A stretch of 64,000 bases of DNA from Candidatus Saccharibacteria bacterium 49-20 (GCA_001897295.1 MKSN01000001.1:565417-629416); one strand, 5' to 3'; positions 31,921-40,470 are shown, numbered from the stretch's first letter. Notes: generated from the sequence alone by a model not told the origin. Program-made: numbers and translations.

Positions 31921-33000
31921 TTATTTAGTTTTCTTTGAACCAGGAAGACCAAGTGAGATCTTGCGGTTCTCTTTTTCGATGTCGAGGACAACGAATGATT
32001 TACGCTCGTTGAGTGTAAATACCTTTTCTGGGTCAGCACCGTCGCCGTCACCAAGTTCAGATACGTGTACAAGTGCTTCAACCGCTGGGCTGATTTGTAC
32101 GAATGCACCGAATGGGGTGATACGAGTAACAGTACCTTCAACAGTTTCACCAGCCTTGAATTGGTCAACTTCACCAAGCCATGGGTCTTCAGTGAGTTGC
32201 TTCATGCTGAGTGAGAGGCGGTCCTTGTCGATTGCGATAATCTTCGCTTCGATAGTTTGACCAACCTTTACGTAGTCTGATGGGTTGTTGACACGTTCCC
32301 AGCTAATCTCTGAGATGTGTACAAGACCTTCAATACCTTCAACGTTTACGAAAATACCGTAGTCGACCACACCAGTCGCGACACCCTTTACCGCGTCACC
32401 AACCTTAAGCTTCTCGAAACGAGCAGCGAGGCCTTCTTTAACTGCTTCCTTCTCAGAAAAGATAAGCTTGTTTGCCTTGCGGTCTGCATCGAGGATACGA
32501 ACCTTAAGGGTTTGGTTAATAAGGGCGTTGAGACGTTGAAGAATCTCGTCCTTGTCATTGCTGCCTACGCGAGGGTAGTGTTCAGCAGAAAGTTGTGAAA
32601 CTGGGAGGAACCCACGAACACCTTCGTATTCCACCAAGAGACCACCACGGTTGGCGTCGTATGGGGTAACGTCGATGATTTCACCGCTTTCGAGCTTGGC
32701 GATAACTTCGTCCCAGCCCTTGTCTTTTGCAGCCTTGCGGAGTGAAAGCAGTACGTATCCGTTGTCGAGTTCAGGATCAACAATACTTGCTGATACTTCG
32801 TCGCCTTCGTTAAGCGCACGTGAGAATCCCACTTCGCGGCGTGGTACAAGACCAATACCTTGAGGACCGAGGTCGATAAGGATTTCGTGCTTACGAACTG
32901 TAAGAACCTTTCCGTCGATTACCTCGCCCTGTGTTACTTGCTTGAGAGTTGCTTCTTCTAGTGCAAGAAGCTCATCCATAGTGATTGCGGCTTTAGCCAT
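31921..33000 (-). CDS. rpsA: 30S ribosomal protein S1 (four S1 domains)
   Basis: 359 residues. Four S1 RNA-binding domains follow one another: GKVLTVRKHEILIDLG, IIDVTPYDANRGGLLVEYEG, GVATGVVDYGIFVNVEG and GTVTRITPFGAFVQIS. E. coli has six. S1 helps structured mRNAs load on the ribosome. The promoter is at 33137-33165; the leader is about 130 bases and has a hairpin overlapping the space between AAGGAGT and the ATG, a possible control site. Followed by infB. Confidence 0.96.
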   Translation of the reverse strand: MAKAAITMDELLALEEATLKQVTQGEVIDGKVLTVRKHEILIDLGPQGIGLVPRREVGFSRALNEGDEVSASIVDPELDNGYVLLSLRKAAKDKGWDEVIAKLESGEIIDVTPYDANRGGLLVEYEGVRGFLPVSQLSAEHYPRVGSNDKDEILQRLNALINQTLKVRILDADRKANKLIFSEKEAVKEGLAARFEKLKVGDAVKGVATGVVDYGIFVNVEGIEGLVHISEISWERVNNPSDYVKVGQTIEAKIIAIDKDRLSLSMKQLTEDPWLGEVDQFKAGETVEGTVTRITPFGAFVQISPAVEALVHVSELGDGDGADPEKVFTLNERKSFVVLDIEKENRKISLGLPGSKKTK

Positions 33001-33001
33001 A

Positions 33002-33020
33002 AGTCTTTTTAAGACTCCTT
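33002..33020 (-). promoter_or_regulatory. hairpin next to the rpsA ribosome-binding site
   Basis: AAGGAGT (33014-33020) lies 13 bases before the ATG, longer than usual, but AGTCTT/AAGACT (33002-33007 with 33011-33016) can fold with a three-base loop between them, bringing site and start closer or hiding the site's edge. Confidence 0.5.
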
Positions 33021-33136
33021 CCTTAATTGTATTCTAGGGGTCAACCTGCAGCTTCCGTTCCGCTTGGGAGCGCCATGCACGAGCGACGAATCGCAATGCA
33101 CACGTAAGAGAAGGGTTTTCCTCAAAGATTACCTCT

Positions 33137-33165
33137 ATTATACCTCAGATAGAGAGATACGTCCA
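33137..33165 (-). promoter_or_regulatory. rpsA promoter
   Basis: On the minus strand TGGACG (33160-33165), 17-base spacer, TATAAT (33137-33142). Confidence 0.75.
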
Positions 33166-33195
33166 GTTAAGGGGTGGCCGTCGCGCGTCCAAAAG

Positions 33196-34767
33196 CTACT
33201 TTTTCAGAATACCTTCGTCAACGGCGCGCTTGTGATCGATATTCCACACGTAATCGTTCTTTAGCTTTTGGTGCTGCGCATCGAAAATACCGGTATGGTA
33301 CTCATACACGCGAAGCTCGGGCTTAAGTGGTGAGGTGCGGTGCGCCGACTTAAAGTCAAGGTTACTGTCTTGAAGTGAGGCAACAATGTGCGCAAGCAGT
33401 GCATCAGAATCGGCCTTTGGCATTTTCGCACCCTCTTCAAGCTCGATAGCAATCAACAGGTGCTTATGCGCCTCGGCGTCTTCATAACTAATAAGACGGA
33501 AGCCCTCGATACGATCGGCGTATTCACGCTTACTATTCACGATCTGCTTCACTTCTTCGGGTCCTACCACTGCACCGTTGTAGTCAACCGAAAGGTCGCT
33601 TCGTCCGTAGTGGAACATCACCGCAAAGTCGAGTTCGGCGCGTTTCAAAAGATCAGCGTGCCCGTGCGCCTTGAGCGTCTTTTTAAGTTCATAGAAGTCC
33701 ATCACATGTCCGAGGTCGTGGATGTTATAGCGAATACGTGGGCTGAGGTTCTGTAAGCGACAAATCGTAATCACCAGCTCGCCCTTCTCATTTGTTTCCA
33801 TTAGATAATCGTACGGGTTGTACTGGAAAATCATTGGAATAATACCGCGGTTTTGCTTCAAAAGCGCTTCGCGAAGCCCCTTATCTTGAATAATTGCCTT
33901 ACGGAGCGCAATTGAAAATGGTGTTTCGTGACCAATGTTAATTTCAAGGTCAGAAGCTCCGTACGAACCAACGACGTCGCTGTACTTCTCAAGTAGCGTG
34001 TCGCGCATCGCTTCACTAATCCCCTCGCCACCGTAAATCGCCGAGATACGGAACTTCGACCAGTCAATCTCCTTACTATCAGCGAGTTGCTTCAAGAATG
34101 GTGGGTAGCCGGCAATCGCATAGTCAAAGTCGTTGCCGAGTTCGTTCAGTGTGTCGATGACCTTACGAATGTCTGGACCAATCGACTTTACGCGCCCTAC
34201 ACCCAGCAAGCTAATCGTTGTATTGAGACCAGTTGCCCACGCACCCATTGAAAAGGTGTTAATGACAATTGGACTGCGCTTATCGATGTACTCGCGAAAC
34301 GCCACCTGCATAATACGCTGCGTAAAGCGGCGCTCCTTGCGACCGCGCACCCAACTCGTAGGTGTTCCGCTGCTTCCCGATGATTCATCGAACATAATAC
34401 CCGTCTTCGGTAATTTCGCGTCGTAGAGCTTGTCAACAAGACTATACGGCTTGATGTAGCTCGCTTTATCCATCTCGGGCAGGTCGTTCAATGTCACTTC
34501 AGAGGTAGTAATATACGGACCCGCGAAGTCGTGCTTTTTAAGAAAGTCTTTATACGCCGGTACTTTTTTCGCGGCATGACGGTACAAACGCACCGCACGG
34601 ATCTTGCCCATCTCGACACGGAAGTTACCAATATTAGGAGCCAAGAAGATGCGATGCATCGACGGACCCACATCGACAGTCCAAATAAACCAGTCAATGA
34701 ATGCCGCGAGGCCTGTGGCGACTCGCTCTGAAACCGACCTTCGCTTCTTCTTTAACTTCGTACTCAT
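33196..34767 (-). CDS. adenylate-forming enzyme of the PaaK/CapK (phenylacetate-CoA ligase-like) type
   Basis: 523 residues. The AMP-binding P-loop is DESSGSSGTPTSWVRG (about residues 127-142), followed by the family's YGGEGISEAMRD, SYGASDLEI and the hinge region GRSDLSVDYNGAVV. The order fits CapK/coenzyme F390 synthetase-like ligases that activate a carboxylate with ATP. A basic N-terminus with a weakly hydrophobic stretch (LAAFIDWFIWTV) might touch the membrane. The gene overlaps the nitroreductase-like gene by four bases (ATGA), implying a joint pathway. The substrate is unknown. Confidence 0.8.
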   Translation of the reverse strand: MSTKLKKKRRSVSERVATGLAAFIDWFIWTVDVGPSMHRIFLAPNIGNFRVEMGKIRAVRLYRHAAKKVPAYKDFLKKHDFAGPYITTSEVTLNDLPEMDKASYIKPYSLVDKLYDAKLPKTGIMFDESSGSSGTPTSWVRGRKERRFTQRIMQVAFREYIDKRSPIVINTFSMGAWATGLNTTISLLGVGRVKSIGPDIRKVIDTLNELGNDFDYAIAGYPPFLKQLADSKEIDWSKFRISAIYGGEGISEAMRDTLLEKYSDVVGSYGASDLEINIGHETPFSIALRKAIIQDKGLREALLKQNRGIIPMIFQYNPYDYLMETNEKGELVITICRLQNLSPRIRYNIHDLGHVMDFYELKKTLKAHGHADLLKRAELDFAVMFHYGRSDLSVDYNGAVVGPEEVKQIVNSKREYADRIEGFRLISYEDAEAHKHLLIAIELEEGAKMPKADSDALLAHIVASLQDSNLDFKSAHRTSPLKPELRVYEYHTGIFDAQHQKLKNDYVWNIDHKRAVDEGILKK

Positions 34768-35795
34768 GATGTGGACTCCTTTTTTAACAAATGCTCTTGA
34801 TACGGGATGCGTTCACTTCGGACGGCGGGTTTAGACTTACCCATCCTGAAGATAAATACGAGATATGATTTTTCCCTGCTCTCGTGCTCAATCCCTGCGA
34901 TCTGCGCAAAATCTTTGTGCGCGGCCACGTTACTCATAATGGTGCCGAATGGGTGCAGCGAGTAGCCCTTTTCGGCCACGCGCTTCCATATGCGCATCAC
35001 AACTCGCCCAATCTCATAGGACTGCTCCTCCGTCTGAAACGGCGCCAGCATGTAAAATACCGAACTACTGTCCTTCATAGTGCGAAGGTAGTACTGCTTC
35101 AAAATTGGCCCAATACCAGGGGTTCTAAGAAGCTTGGGGTGGTTCACGACATACTTCATCGCGCCACCGTTAATCTGCATGCAGTCGTACGATAATCCGT
35201 CGCGCTTGGTCTCTTTTTCGGCCTTTGAATAGCGAAGCCAGTGATTGAGCTCCTGACGCACTGGTTCGTCGAAAAGATCGTCGAACACCGCGCGTTGATT
35301 CAACCAGATCGCTTGTTGCGTCGCCTTGGCGTCAAGCTGCACAAGCGACATCGACTCTTCAGCTGCGATAGTTTCAAGCTCTTTTGCGGTCACCGCATCA
35401 GGCCCCTCGAAGTACTTCTTGCGAGAAGTTTGGCGAGCCTCGAGCACCCCCTGAAGTGCCCCGTCGGGCGTCGAGGCGTCCCACTTCACGGTCGCTTGCG
35501 CGAATGGCACAAGGCCCTCACCACGCAGCTCGCTCTCCTTAGGAAGCGTAGGTGTCAAAGCAATCTCGTGCCCTAACGCCTTGCCGGATAGCTGAAGATG
35601 CTCGGCAAACACCCCCATCGATACATAGCTAAACAGATACGAGATATCCGTCGCCTGAAGGCCACGCGCCCTATCAAAATAGAGCCTCAGTGTCGTTTTA
35701 TCGACAAGCTCGACGACAATCGGCTGCCCATTATGGGGCGATGGATAGTGGTTTATAAGTTCAAGAAGTTGGTGTGTTTGTGTTGAGATTGCCAC
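34764..35795 (-). CDS. nitroreductase-like flavoprotein
   Basis: 343 residues from GTG at 35795. The FMN-binding region HYPSPHNGQPIVVEL near the N-terminus is typical of the nitroreductase fold, but the usual preceding RRSxRxF motif is missing. The C-terminal half has YLVFIFRMGKSKPA and a late R/S-rich strand as in the family. At 343 residues it is longer than most nitroreductases (about 200). Coupled to the adenylating enzyme by a four-base overlap; together they could modify a carboxylic compound or a lipid. No signal peptide. Confidence 0.7.
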   Translation of the reverse strand: MAISTQTHQLLELINHYPSPHNGQPIVVELVDKTTLRLYFDRARGLQATDISYLFSYVSMGVFAEHLQLSGKALGHEIALTPTLPKESELRGEGLVPFAQATVKWDASTPDGALQGVLEARQTSRKKYFEGPDAVTAKELETIAAEESMSLVQLDAKATQQAIWLNQRAVFDDLFDEPVRQELNHWLRYSKAEKETKRDGLSYDCMQINGGAMKYVVNHPKLLRTPGIGPILKQYYLRTMKDSSSVFYMLAPFQTEEQSYEIGRVVMRIWKRVAEKGYSLHPFGTIMSNVAAHKDFAQIAGIEHESREKSYLVFIFRMGKSKPAVRSERIPYQEHLLKKESTS

Positions 35796-35860
35796 GAATG
35801 GACGCCTTATTAATACTTTCGCCTCATTGTAAGGAAAAGCTCAGATAAAAAGCAATAGCT

Positions 35861-36334
35861 TTATTGAAGCTGCCGGCGCGAAGAAATGTAAGAGCCAATA
35901 CTAAAAGCCAAAAGTGCAAGCACAAAGGCTGGCGCCGCGTCATCAATGCCCGTCTGCGGTAGCTCGGTTGCACCAGTTGAAGATGAGCCCGAGTTGCTCG
36001 CATTGCCTGAGGTCGAGTTTGAACCCGACTGGCCTTGCGAACCAGTTTGCGACTCGGTGTTCAATTGCCCGTTGGTGCTCGTTGAACCACTTCCATTTGA
36101 GCTAGATTCCTCTTCACTCTTGGTCTCGTCCTTATTCGCCTCATCGCCCTCGTTAAGGGCGACGTCATTACGACTCTCTTCTTCGAGTTGCTGCTGCGCG
36201 ATTTTTGTCGCCTCGCTCTGTCGAGCCTGCTCACCCGCTCCGCGAATCCAAAATAGACCGCCAATGATAAGCCCTGTTACTACAATGATTCCCACCGTGA
36301 GCGCCACCCCTGCTCCTGTTATGCGTACCGCCAT
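35861..36334 (-). CDS. LPXTG-type cell-wall-anchored low-complexity protein
   Basis: 157 residues from ATG at 36334 (GGAG eight bases upstream). N-terminal membrane helix (GVALTVGIIVVTGLIIGGLFW) is followed by an acidic then Ser/Gly/Asn-rich region. The C-terminus has the classical sortase signal ELPQTG, a hydrophobic helix (AFVLALLAFSIGSYI) and SSRRQ. A sortase would link it to the cell wall or a pilus. This is a different anchor from the AWYWW type at 742-3953. A weak terminator hairpin overlaps the stop codon. Confidence 0.8.
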   Translation of the reverse strand: MAVRITGAGVALTVGIIVVTGLIIGGLFWIRGAGEQARQSEATKIAQQQLEEESRNDVALNEGDEANKDETKSEEESSSNGSGSTSTNGQLNTESQTGSQGQSGSNSTSGNASNSGSSSTGATELPQTGIDDAAPAFVLALLAFSIGSYISSRRQLQ

Positions 36335-36363
36335 GGTTTACTCTCCCGTTTTGTATCTTTATT

Positions 36364-36570
36364 CTACTCTAGCCTGCCTCTGTTGCCAAGTGAAGCGATT
36401 TGCGACTCGGAGAGTTCGTTGACTCGCGCCATATCATTTTCCATCGCTATTCGTTGTTGACTGCGGAACTCGCTTTGCTCAAACAGTCCTCGCCAAGGCA
36501 AGAATAGCGCTGAAAAATGAATGGGCTCATCAAATACTCCCCTCACTCGCAAACCTCTTCTCTCGCCAAT
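36364..36570. repeat. decayed long inverted-repeat element (element C)
   Basis: Inner arms 36429-36452 and 36502-36525 (CATATCATTTTCCATCGC with GCGCTGAAAAATGAATG) pair imperfectly, and looser outer pairing continues to about 36390 and 36570. The minus strand of 36461-36492 equals 25493-25524 of element B with one mismatch. Like the other two elements it sits between divergent genes and holds no gene. Confidence 0.7.
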
Positions 36571-36592
36571 CGACCCATGCTAAACTTGAAAC

Positions 36593-37408
36593 ATGATTAT
36601 TGCGGTGGATACTGGGGGAACGAAAACACTAATCGCTAGCTATGGCGAGGACGGTAAAATTATTACCGAATTCCGATTTCCTACCCCTTTAAAAAAGACC
36701 GAGTACGTCGAAACATTGACGACACATCTCACCGCTCTCTTCCAGCCTCAAAATGTCGACGCAATCGTTATTGCACTCCCTGGCATCGTAAAAAATGGCA
36801 TCGCCGTATGGTGCAATAACCTCCACTGGAAAAACTTCGATGTCGCAGCCGAACTCAAGGGCGTCCTTGGTGGCGCGCCCCTTTTCGTCGAGAACGACGC
36901 CAACCTTGCGGGCCTTGCGGAAACTCGTCAACTAAAAGAAGTGCCCGTTTCAAGCCTCTACGTCACAATTAGTACCGGCATCGGAAGCGGCGTCATTACA
37001 AACGGCAAGATCGACCCGGGCCTTCGCTATAGCGAAGCTGGCCGTGCGCTTGTTGAGTTCGACGGCACGGTACGTGAATGGGAGACCTTCGCCTCTGGAA
37101 AGGCCATCTACAACACCTACGGAAAGTACGCCCGCGACATCAAAAGCAAGCGTATCTGGAATAAGATCGCCGACCGTGTCAGCCGTGGCTTCTTGGCCGT
37201 TATCCCTGTCATCCAACCCGATGTGATCATTATTGGAGGAAGTATTGGTACCTACTTTGGCGAGTACCAGGCGCAGCTCAAGGGCATCTTAAAAGAGAAG
37301 CTGCCGCCTCATATTCCACTCCCAAAGCTTGTCCAGGCAAAACACCCTGAACAGGCCGTAATTTACGGATGCTATTACTATGCGCTCGATGTCCTCGCTG
37401 ATTCATAA
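36593..37408 (+). CDS. ROK-family sugar kinase-like protein
   Basis: 271 residues from ATG at 36593, six bases behind TAAACT (leaderless). ATP-binding motif VDTGGTKTLIASYG opens the protein; the ligand region FVENDANLAGLAE holds the catalytic Asp (END) and STGIGSGVITNGKI is the second phosphate loop; IIIGGSIG closes the fold. The family's usual zinc-binding CxCGxxGC motif is absent, as in several short ROK proteins. Likely phosphorylates a hexose or amino sugar; substrate not determined. It overlaps the next gene by 29 bases. Confidence 0.85.
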   Translation: MIIAVDTGGTKTLIASYGEDGKIITEFRFPTPLKKTEYVETLTTHLTALFQPQNVDAIVIALPGIVKNGIAVWCNNLHWKNFDVAAELKGVLGGAPLFVENDANLAGLAETRQLKEVPVSSLYVTISTGIGSGVITNGKIDPGLRYSEAGRALVEFDGTVREWETFASGKAIYNTYGKYARDIKSKRIWNKIADRVSRGFLAVIPVIQPDVIIIGGSIGTYFGEYQAQLKGILKEKLPPHIPLPKLVQAKHPEQAVIYGCYYYALDVLADS

Positions 37409-37841
37409 GCTTAAAGCCACCTACCCTGATATTTCGTTTACTGAAGGTGAACAATTTTTGTGGTCTCCTTCTGAACGAATCATCTATTACACAACTGGCC
37501 AAGCCAACTCTACGCACCTTTTACTTCACGAGCTTTCACACGCCCTTTTAGGTCACCGTGAATACCAACGCGACATTGAACTTGTCGCCATGGAGACGGC
37601 CGCGTGGGATGAGGCAAAAAAATACGCCGACACTTATAAGGTTCGGCTCAACGAAGCGATTATTCAAGATCATCTGGATACCTACCGCGAATGGCTCCAC
37701 GCCCGGAGTACCTGCCCCCAGTGCTCGGCTAGTGGTTACCAAACCGAGGCGTCCCACTACCAATGCCCGGCTTGCTCGCATGAATGGAAGGTCAACGAGG
37801 CCCGCATCTGCGCCCTGCGCCGCTACAGTCTGGCAAAATAA
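37380..37841 (+). CDS. IrrE/ImmA-like metallopeptidase with C-terminal zinc ribbon
   Basis: 153 residues; the ATG at 37380 overlaps the kinase gene by 29 bases (another ATG at 37389 is possible). HELSHALLGH is the HExxH zinc-protease motif near residue 50, with a distal helix (ELVAMETAAWDEAKKYA) supplying the third ligand Glu, as in ImmA/IrrE proteins. The tail adds a two-knuckle ribbon, CPQC and CPAC, that could bind nucleic acid or protein. IrrE/ImmA-type proteases cleave repressors; no repressor gene is adjacent. Ends at a strong terminator. Confidence 0.82.
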   Translation: MRSMSSLIHKLKATYPDISFTEGEQFLWSPSERIIYYTTGQANSTHLLLHELSHALLGHREYQRDIELVAMETAAWDEAKKYADTYKVRLNEAIIQDHLDTYREWLHARSTCPQCSASGYQTEASHYQCPACSHEWKVNEARICALRRYSLAK

Positions 37842-37870
37842 AACCCCTCCGAAATCGAAGGGGTTTTATT
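37838..37870. terminator. bidirectional terminator
   Basis: AAAACCCCT and AGGGGTTTT pair around a short loop with T/A runs on each side; it separates the peptidase gene from the convergent KGG gene. Confidence 0.85.
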
Positions 37871-37887
37871 TTCTAGAAACCTAAAAA

Positions 37888-38082
37888 CTAAGCTTCAACT
37901 TTACGGCGACGTGAAATGCGTCCACCTTTAGCACCCGCAATACGAGCGAGTTCTGGGTTTGCAGCGAATCCACCGGTAGTACCGTTCTTGCCGCCACGCG
38001 CGCCAATCTTTGCGTAGAAGTTTGGGTCGCGCTGTAGGTTCTTGAGTGCAGCCTTCTTGCCGCCTTCTTTTGTTCCTGCCAT
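37888..38082 (-). CDS. KGG-repeat small basic stress protein
   Basis: 64 residues from ATG at 38082, with GGAGGAG upstream. KGG-type motifs recur (EGGKKAALKNL, ARGGKNG, AKGGRISRRR), with the DPNFYAKIGARGGK form typical of the con-10/GsiB-like small stress proteins. Basic tail. Such proteins are often stress-induced and their function is unclear. The gene has a consensus promoter (38207-38235) and a leader with a terminator that can be replaced by another pairing, so its expression may be conditional. Confidence 0.82.
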   Translation of the reverse strand: MAGTKEGGKKAALKNLQRDPNFYAKIGARGGKNGTTGGFAANPELARIAGAKGGRISRRRKVEA

Positions 38083-38104
38083 GATATTTCTCCTCCACCT
38101 ATCG

Positions 38105-38160
38105 GGTGGTTTCCACATAATAAAAAAGATTTCCACTAGCCTTTCGGCCTGGAAACCCTC
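38105..38160 (-). promoter_or_regulatory. attenuator-like leader of the KGG gene
   Basis: On the minus strand GGTTTCCA (38150-38157) can pair with TGGAAA (38130-38135), making a terminator with the T-run 38122-38129. It can instead pair more strongly with TGGAAACC (38108-38115), which would undo the terminator. A small CCACC/GGTGG stem next to the ribosome-binding site follows. This looks like a switch; the ligand is unknown. Confidence 0.55.
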
Positions 38161-38206
38161 ATGTATACCTCACACCTGATATAAACCTCACGATGTGTAT
38201 ATCGTT

Positions 38207-38235
38207 ATATTAGCATAGCTTATGCTTTTTGTCAA
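38207..38235 (-). promoter_or_regulatory. consensus promoter of the KGG gene
   Basis: On the minus strand TTGACA (38230-38235), 17 bases, TAATAT (38207-38212) with TGC before it. Confidence 0.8.
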
Positions 38236-38304
38236 GTTTTACACAAGCATTATTTTGTTATGTAATATTTATTGCAAAAGTACCTCATTATGGTAATGTT
38301 TCTG

Positions 38305-38490
38305 TTGCACATATGCCAACTATGCGATACTATAGATATGCACCTGTTTGAATCTTATCCAAAAATAGACAAGATTCAGCGGCGAAGCGCGACACGCAGA
38401 TATGGCTCCCCACCACGAGGCATACGCATAGTCCACCACACTTCGCCACGCAAAATTAAAACGACCCGATCTGCGAGACGGGTCGTTTTC
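38305..38490 (+). ncRNA. candidate small RNA with promoter and terminator
   Basis: Plus-strand promoter TTGCAC (38305-38310), 17 bases, TACTAT (38328-38333); a transcript from about 38338 would be 150 bases and end at the terminator 38457-38490. A stem of GGCGAAG with CTTCGCC closes the middle. A 54-codon frame (ATG at 38338) runs through the terminator stem to 38502 and is very basic; that frame is less likely to be real than an RNA. No known RNA family was recognised. Confidence 0.45.
38457..38490. terminator. bidirectional terminator after the M14 peptidase gene
   Basis: ACGACCC and GGGTCGT pair around a GC-rich loop with A/T tracts on both sides; serves the peptidase gene ending at 38508 and the candidate RNA. 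Confidence 0.85.
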
Positions 38491-38507
38491 TTATACTTAT
38501 AAACTAT

Positions 38508-40415
38508 CTAGATTGCGAACATCTTCTTCAGCGCTGGTAGCTGCGCATTTAAGTAGTTGCCCGATGCCGACGGTAGCTCAATAAGAATTGCCGGGATATT
38601 CATTTCTTCCCCCATCCAGTCTTCCATTTCACCAGTCATCGCATACCCCATCACCGCTTCGGCGTTATAGTACATTGTTCTATATCCAACGGTTGTTGCA
38701 TAGATATCACCTATCGCCACAGAATCAGAAAACTTATTTGCCCCCACCAGTCTTCCCTGAGCATGATACGAAATAGAGAGCCGAGGCTTCAGTTGGCGCA
38801 CCAATTGAATAAGTGCGGCCGCTTCAGGCTCGGAACCTGGCGAGGTGCCGCCACCAGTTGGCAACGTGCCACTGGTTGTTTCAATCGAGGCACTCCAGTT
38901 TGCGGTTGGAAAATTACGCCCTAAGTTCACGTTTCGGCTATTGTTACGCGACCCGACCGCGATACCGTCTGGGTTTGTGTTGGGGGCAATCACAATTCGC
39001 TTATCAGCCGGAATCGTATCGCCATTCGCCTGTAGATACTGCACGAGTGCCTGCATTGTTGTCGTTGCGCTGCCCTCGGACCCGTGAATCCCCCCAGTGA
39101 ATAGGATAGTCTTCGCACCACTGCCAAATGAATACGCGGGAATAGCTCGCCCCTTCACCGAACTTCCAATGATCCATGAGTAGCCACAAATTGTGCGGGA
39201 GCTGTGACTCCAGGTATCTTTTGAGAGCTCTCCATTTGATCCACTTTTAATGCCCTTTTCCAAAATAAGTTTAAACGGCGCGCAATCTCCCCCATTAATA
39301 GTGAAGGTTATCTGAGTGTCAGACTTTCTGCGAACTGCACTCTCAAGCCCTTCGAGCCGAGCGAATTTTGCAATCTCCACACTACTATCGATTGGCTGAT
39401 CAAGCGTGACGATAATAGTCGCATTTCGAGCAACACTATTCGTCCCAATGGATACGGAAGAAACTTTAGGCCCGCCAGAAGTCTGAAAAGTCCGCATCAG
39501 AGGCGCAGCCAATGAACTACCATTTTCAGCAATAGCTTCATTCAGAGTGAGTCGGTACGTCGCCTCGCGTTCAAGTTTAGGGAAGGTTAAGGTTAGACTG
39601 GTGCCGCTCATTTTAGGTTCAAGGGAAACTGGTTGCATAACTTCACCGACAACCTTTACAAGTGATGCGTCCACCTCTTTAATGGGATGATCAAAAGCTA
39701 TTGAAATGGTAGTTGGGGCATCAAAGACCGTTTGACCCTCGCTAACCGATACTTCTGTTGCAATAAGAGGTTGTAGTGTTGAGAGTGTACCTTCAAAAAC
39801 CCTCGTCTTGGCAGTCTTGTAGGATTTATAAAGCGCTGCCGTATAAGTGGCGCCATGGGCGAGTTTCAGTGATGATACATCACAAAGAAGACGAGACTCA
39901 TCCTGGGTGCACTTTGCACGCGAGTCATCGATATTCAAACTATACGTATAGAGTCTATCGCTACCGCTCATTGCAATCTCGAGTGGCTTAGAGGTAGAAA
40001 TTGTGCGCCCCAATACATCACTTGCCGTCACAGTTGGTGCCGACGGCACGTGGAGTGCGAGCTGTTTTTGAGCAATCACTCCTCCAAATGGTGCAATGCC
40101 GATAGCATGTTCTCCGATCTGCGGAATCCGAGTTGGCTCGATACAGAGCCGAGTACTAAGCAAATCAACGCCCCCTATACGAAGGGTGTCCTCAAAACTC
40201 ACCGAAAAGTCATTAGAAATGGTTTTTTGCAGCCCGGGTGCAACAACCCACTGCCCTATACAAGTTTCTGATGCATACGAAAATTGCACTGGCTTTGGAA
40301 TCAAAAAAATAATACTGTACCCAATAGAAAGCGCAAGCACACCCCCTCCAATCCAGCCATACACTGGTATCTTGGTAAGCACTGCTTTGATACGAGGGAA
40401 ATTAATGCGCTTCAT
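38508..40415 (-). CDS. exported M14-family (zinc carboxypeptidase/amidase-like) protein with Ig-like domains
   Basis: 635 residues. An N-terminal membrane helix (YGWIGGGVLALSIGYSIIFLI) is followed by beta-sandwich Ig-like domains (Big_5/SbsA-like, with SVSEGQTVFDAPTTISIAFD), then a catalytic domain of about 240 residues. Zinc ligands are HxxE in GGIHGSEGS and a later His in ISYHAQG; the arginine/substrate region is NVNLGRNFP and the catalytic Glu is in AILIELPSA. The form resembles MpaA-like M14 enzymes that cleave peptides from peptidoglycan. A terminator follows. Confidence 0.85.
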   Translation of the reverse strand: MKRINFPRIKAVLTKIPVYGWIGGGVLALSIGYSIIFLIPKPVQFSYASETCIGQWVVAPGLQKTISNDFSVSFEDTLRIGGVDLLSTRLCIEPTRIPQIGEHAIGIAPFGGVIAQKQLALHVPSAPTVTASDVLGRTISTSKPLEIAMSGSDRLYTYSLNIDDSRAKCTQDESRLLCDVSSLKLAHGATYTAALYKSYKTAKTRVFEGTLSTLQPLIATEVSVSEGQTVFDAPTTISIAFDHPIKEVDASLVKVVGEVMQPVSLEPKMSGTSLTLTFPKLEREATYRLTLNEAIAENGSSLAAPLMRTFQTSGGPKVSSVSIGTNSVARNATIIVTLDQPIDSSVEIAKFARLEGLESAVRRKSDTQITFTINGGDCAPFKLILEKGIKSGSNGELSKDTWSHSSRTICGYSWIIGSSVKGRAIPAYSFGSGAKTILFTGGIHGSEGSATTTMQALVQYLQANGDTIPADKRIVIAPNTNPDGIAVGSRNNSRNVNLGRNFPTANWSASIETTSGTLPTGGGTSPGSEPEAAALIQLVRQLKPRLSISYHAQGRLVGANKFSDSVAIGDIYATTVGYRTMYYNAEAVMGYAMTGEMEDWMGEEMNIPAILIELPSASGNYLNAQLPALKKMFAI

Positions 40416-40470
40416 CGCCTCTTCATTTTACCATGAGCGGTATTTACTACGGGCCAAACACAGGTATACA

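Noticed and set aside
38338..38502. 54-codon leaderless gene in the candidate RNA region
   Set aside because: Its last codons are the terminator stem itself and the product has no fold-like pattern; kept only as an alternative.
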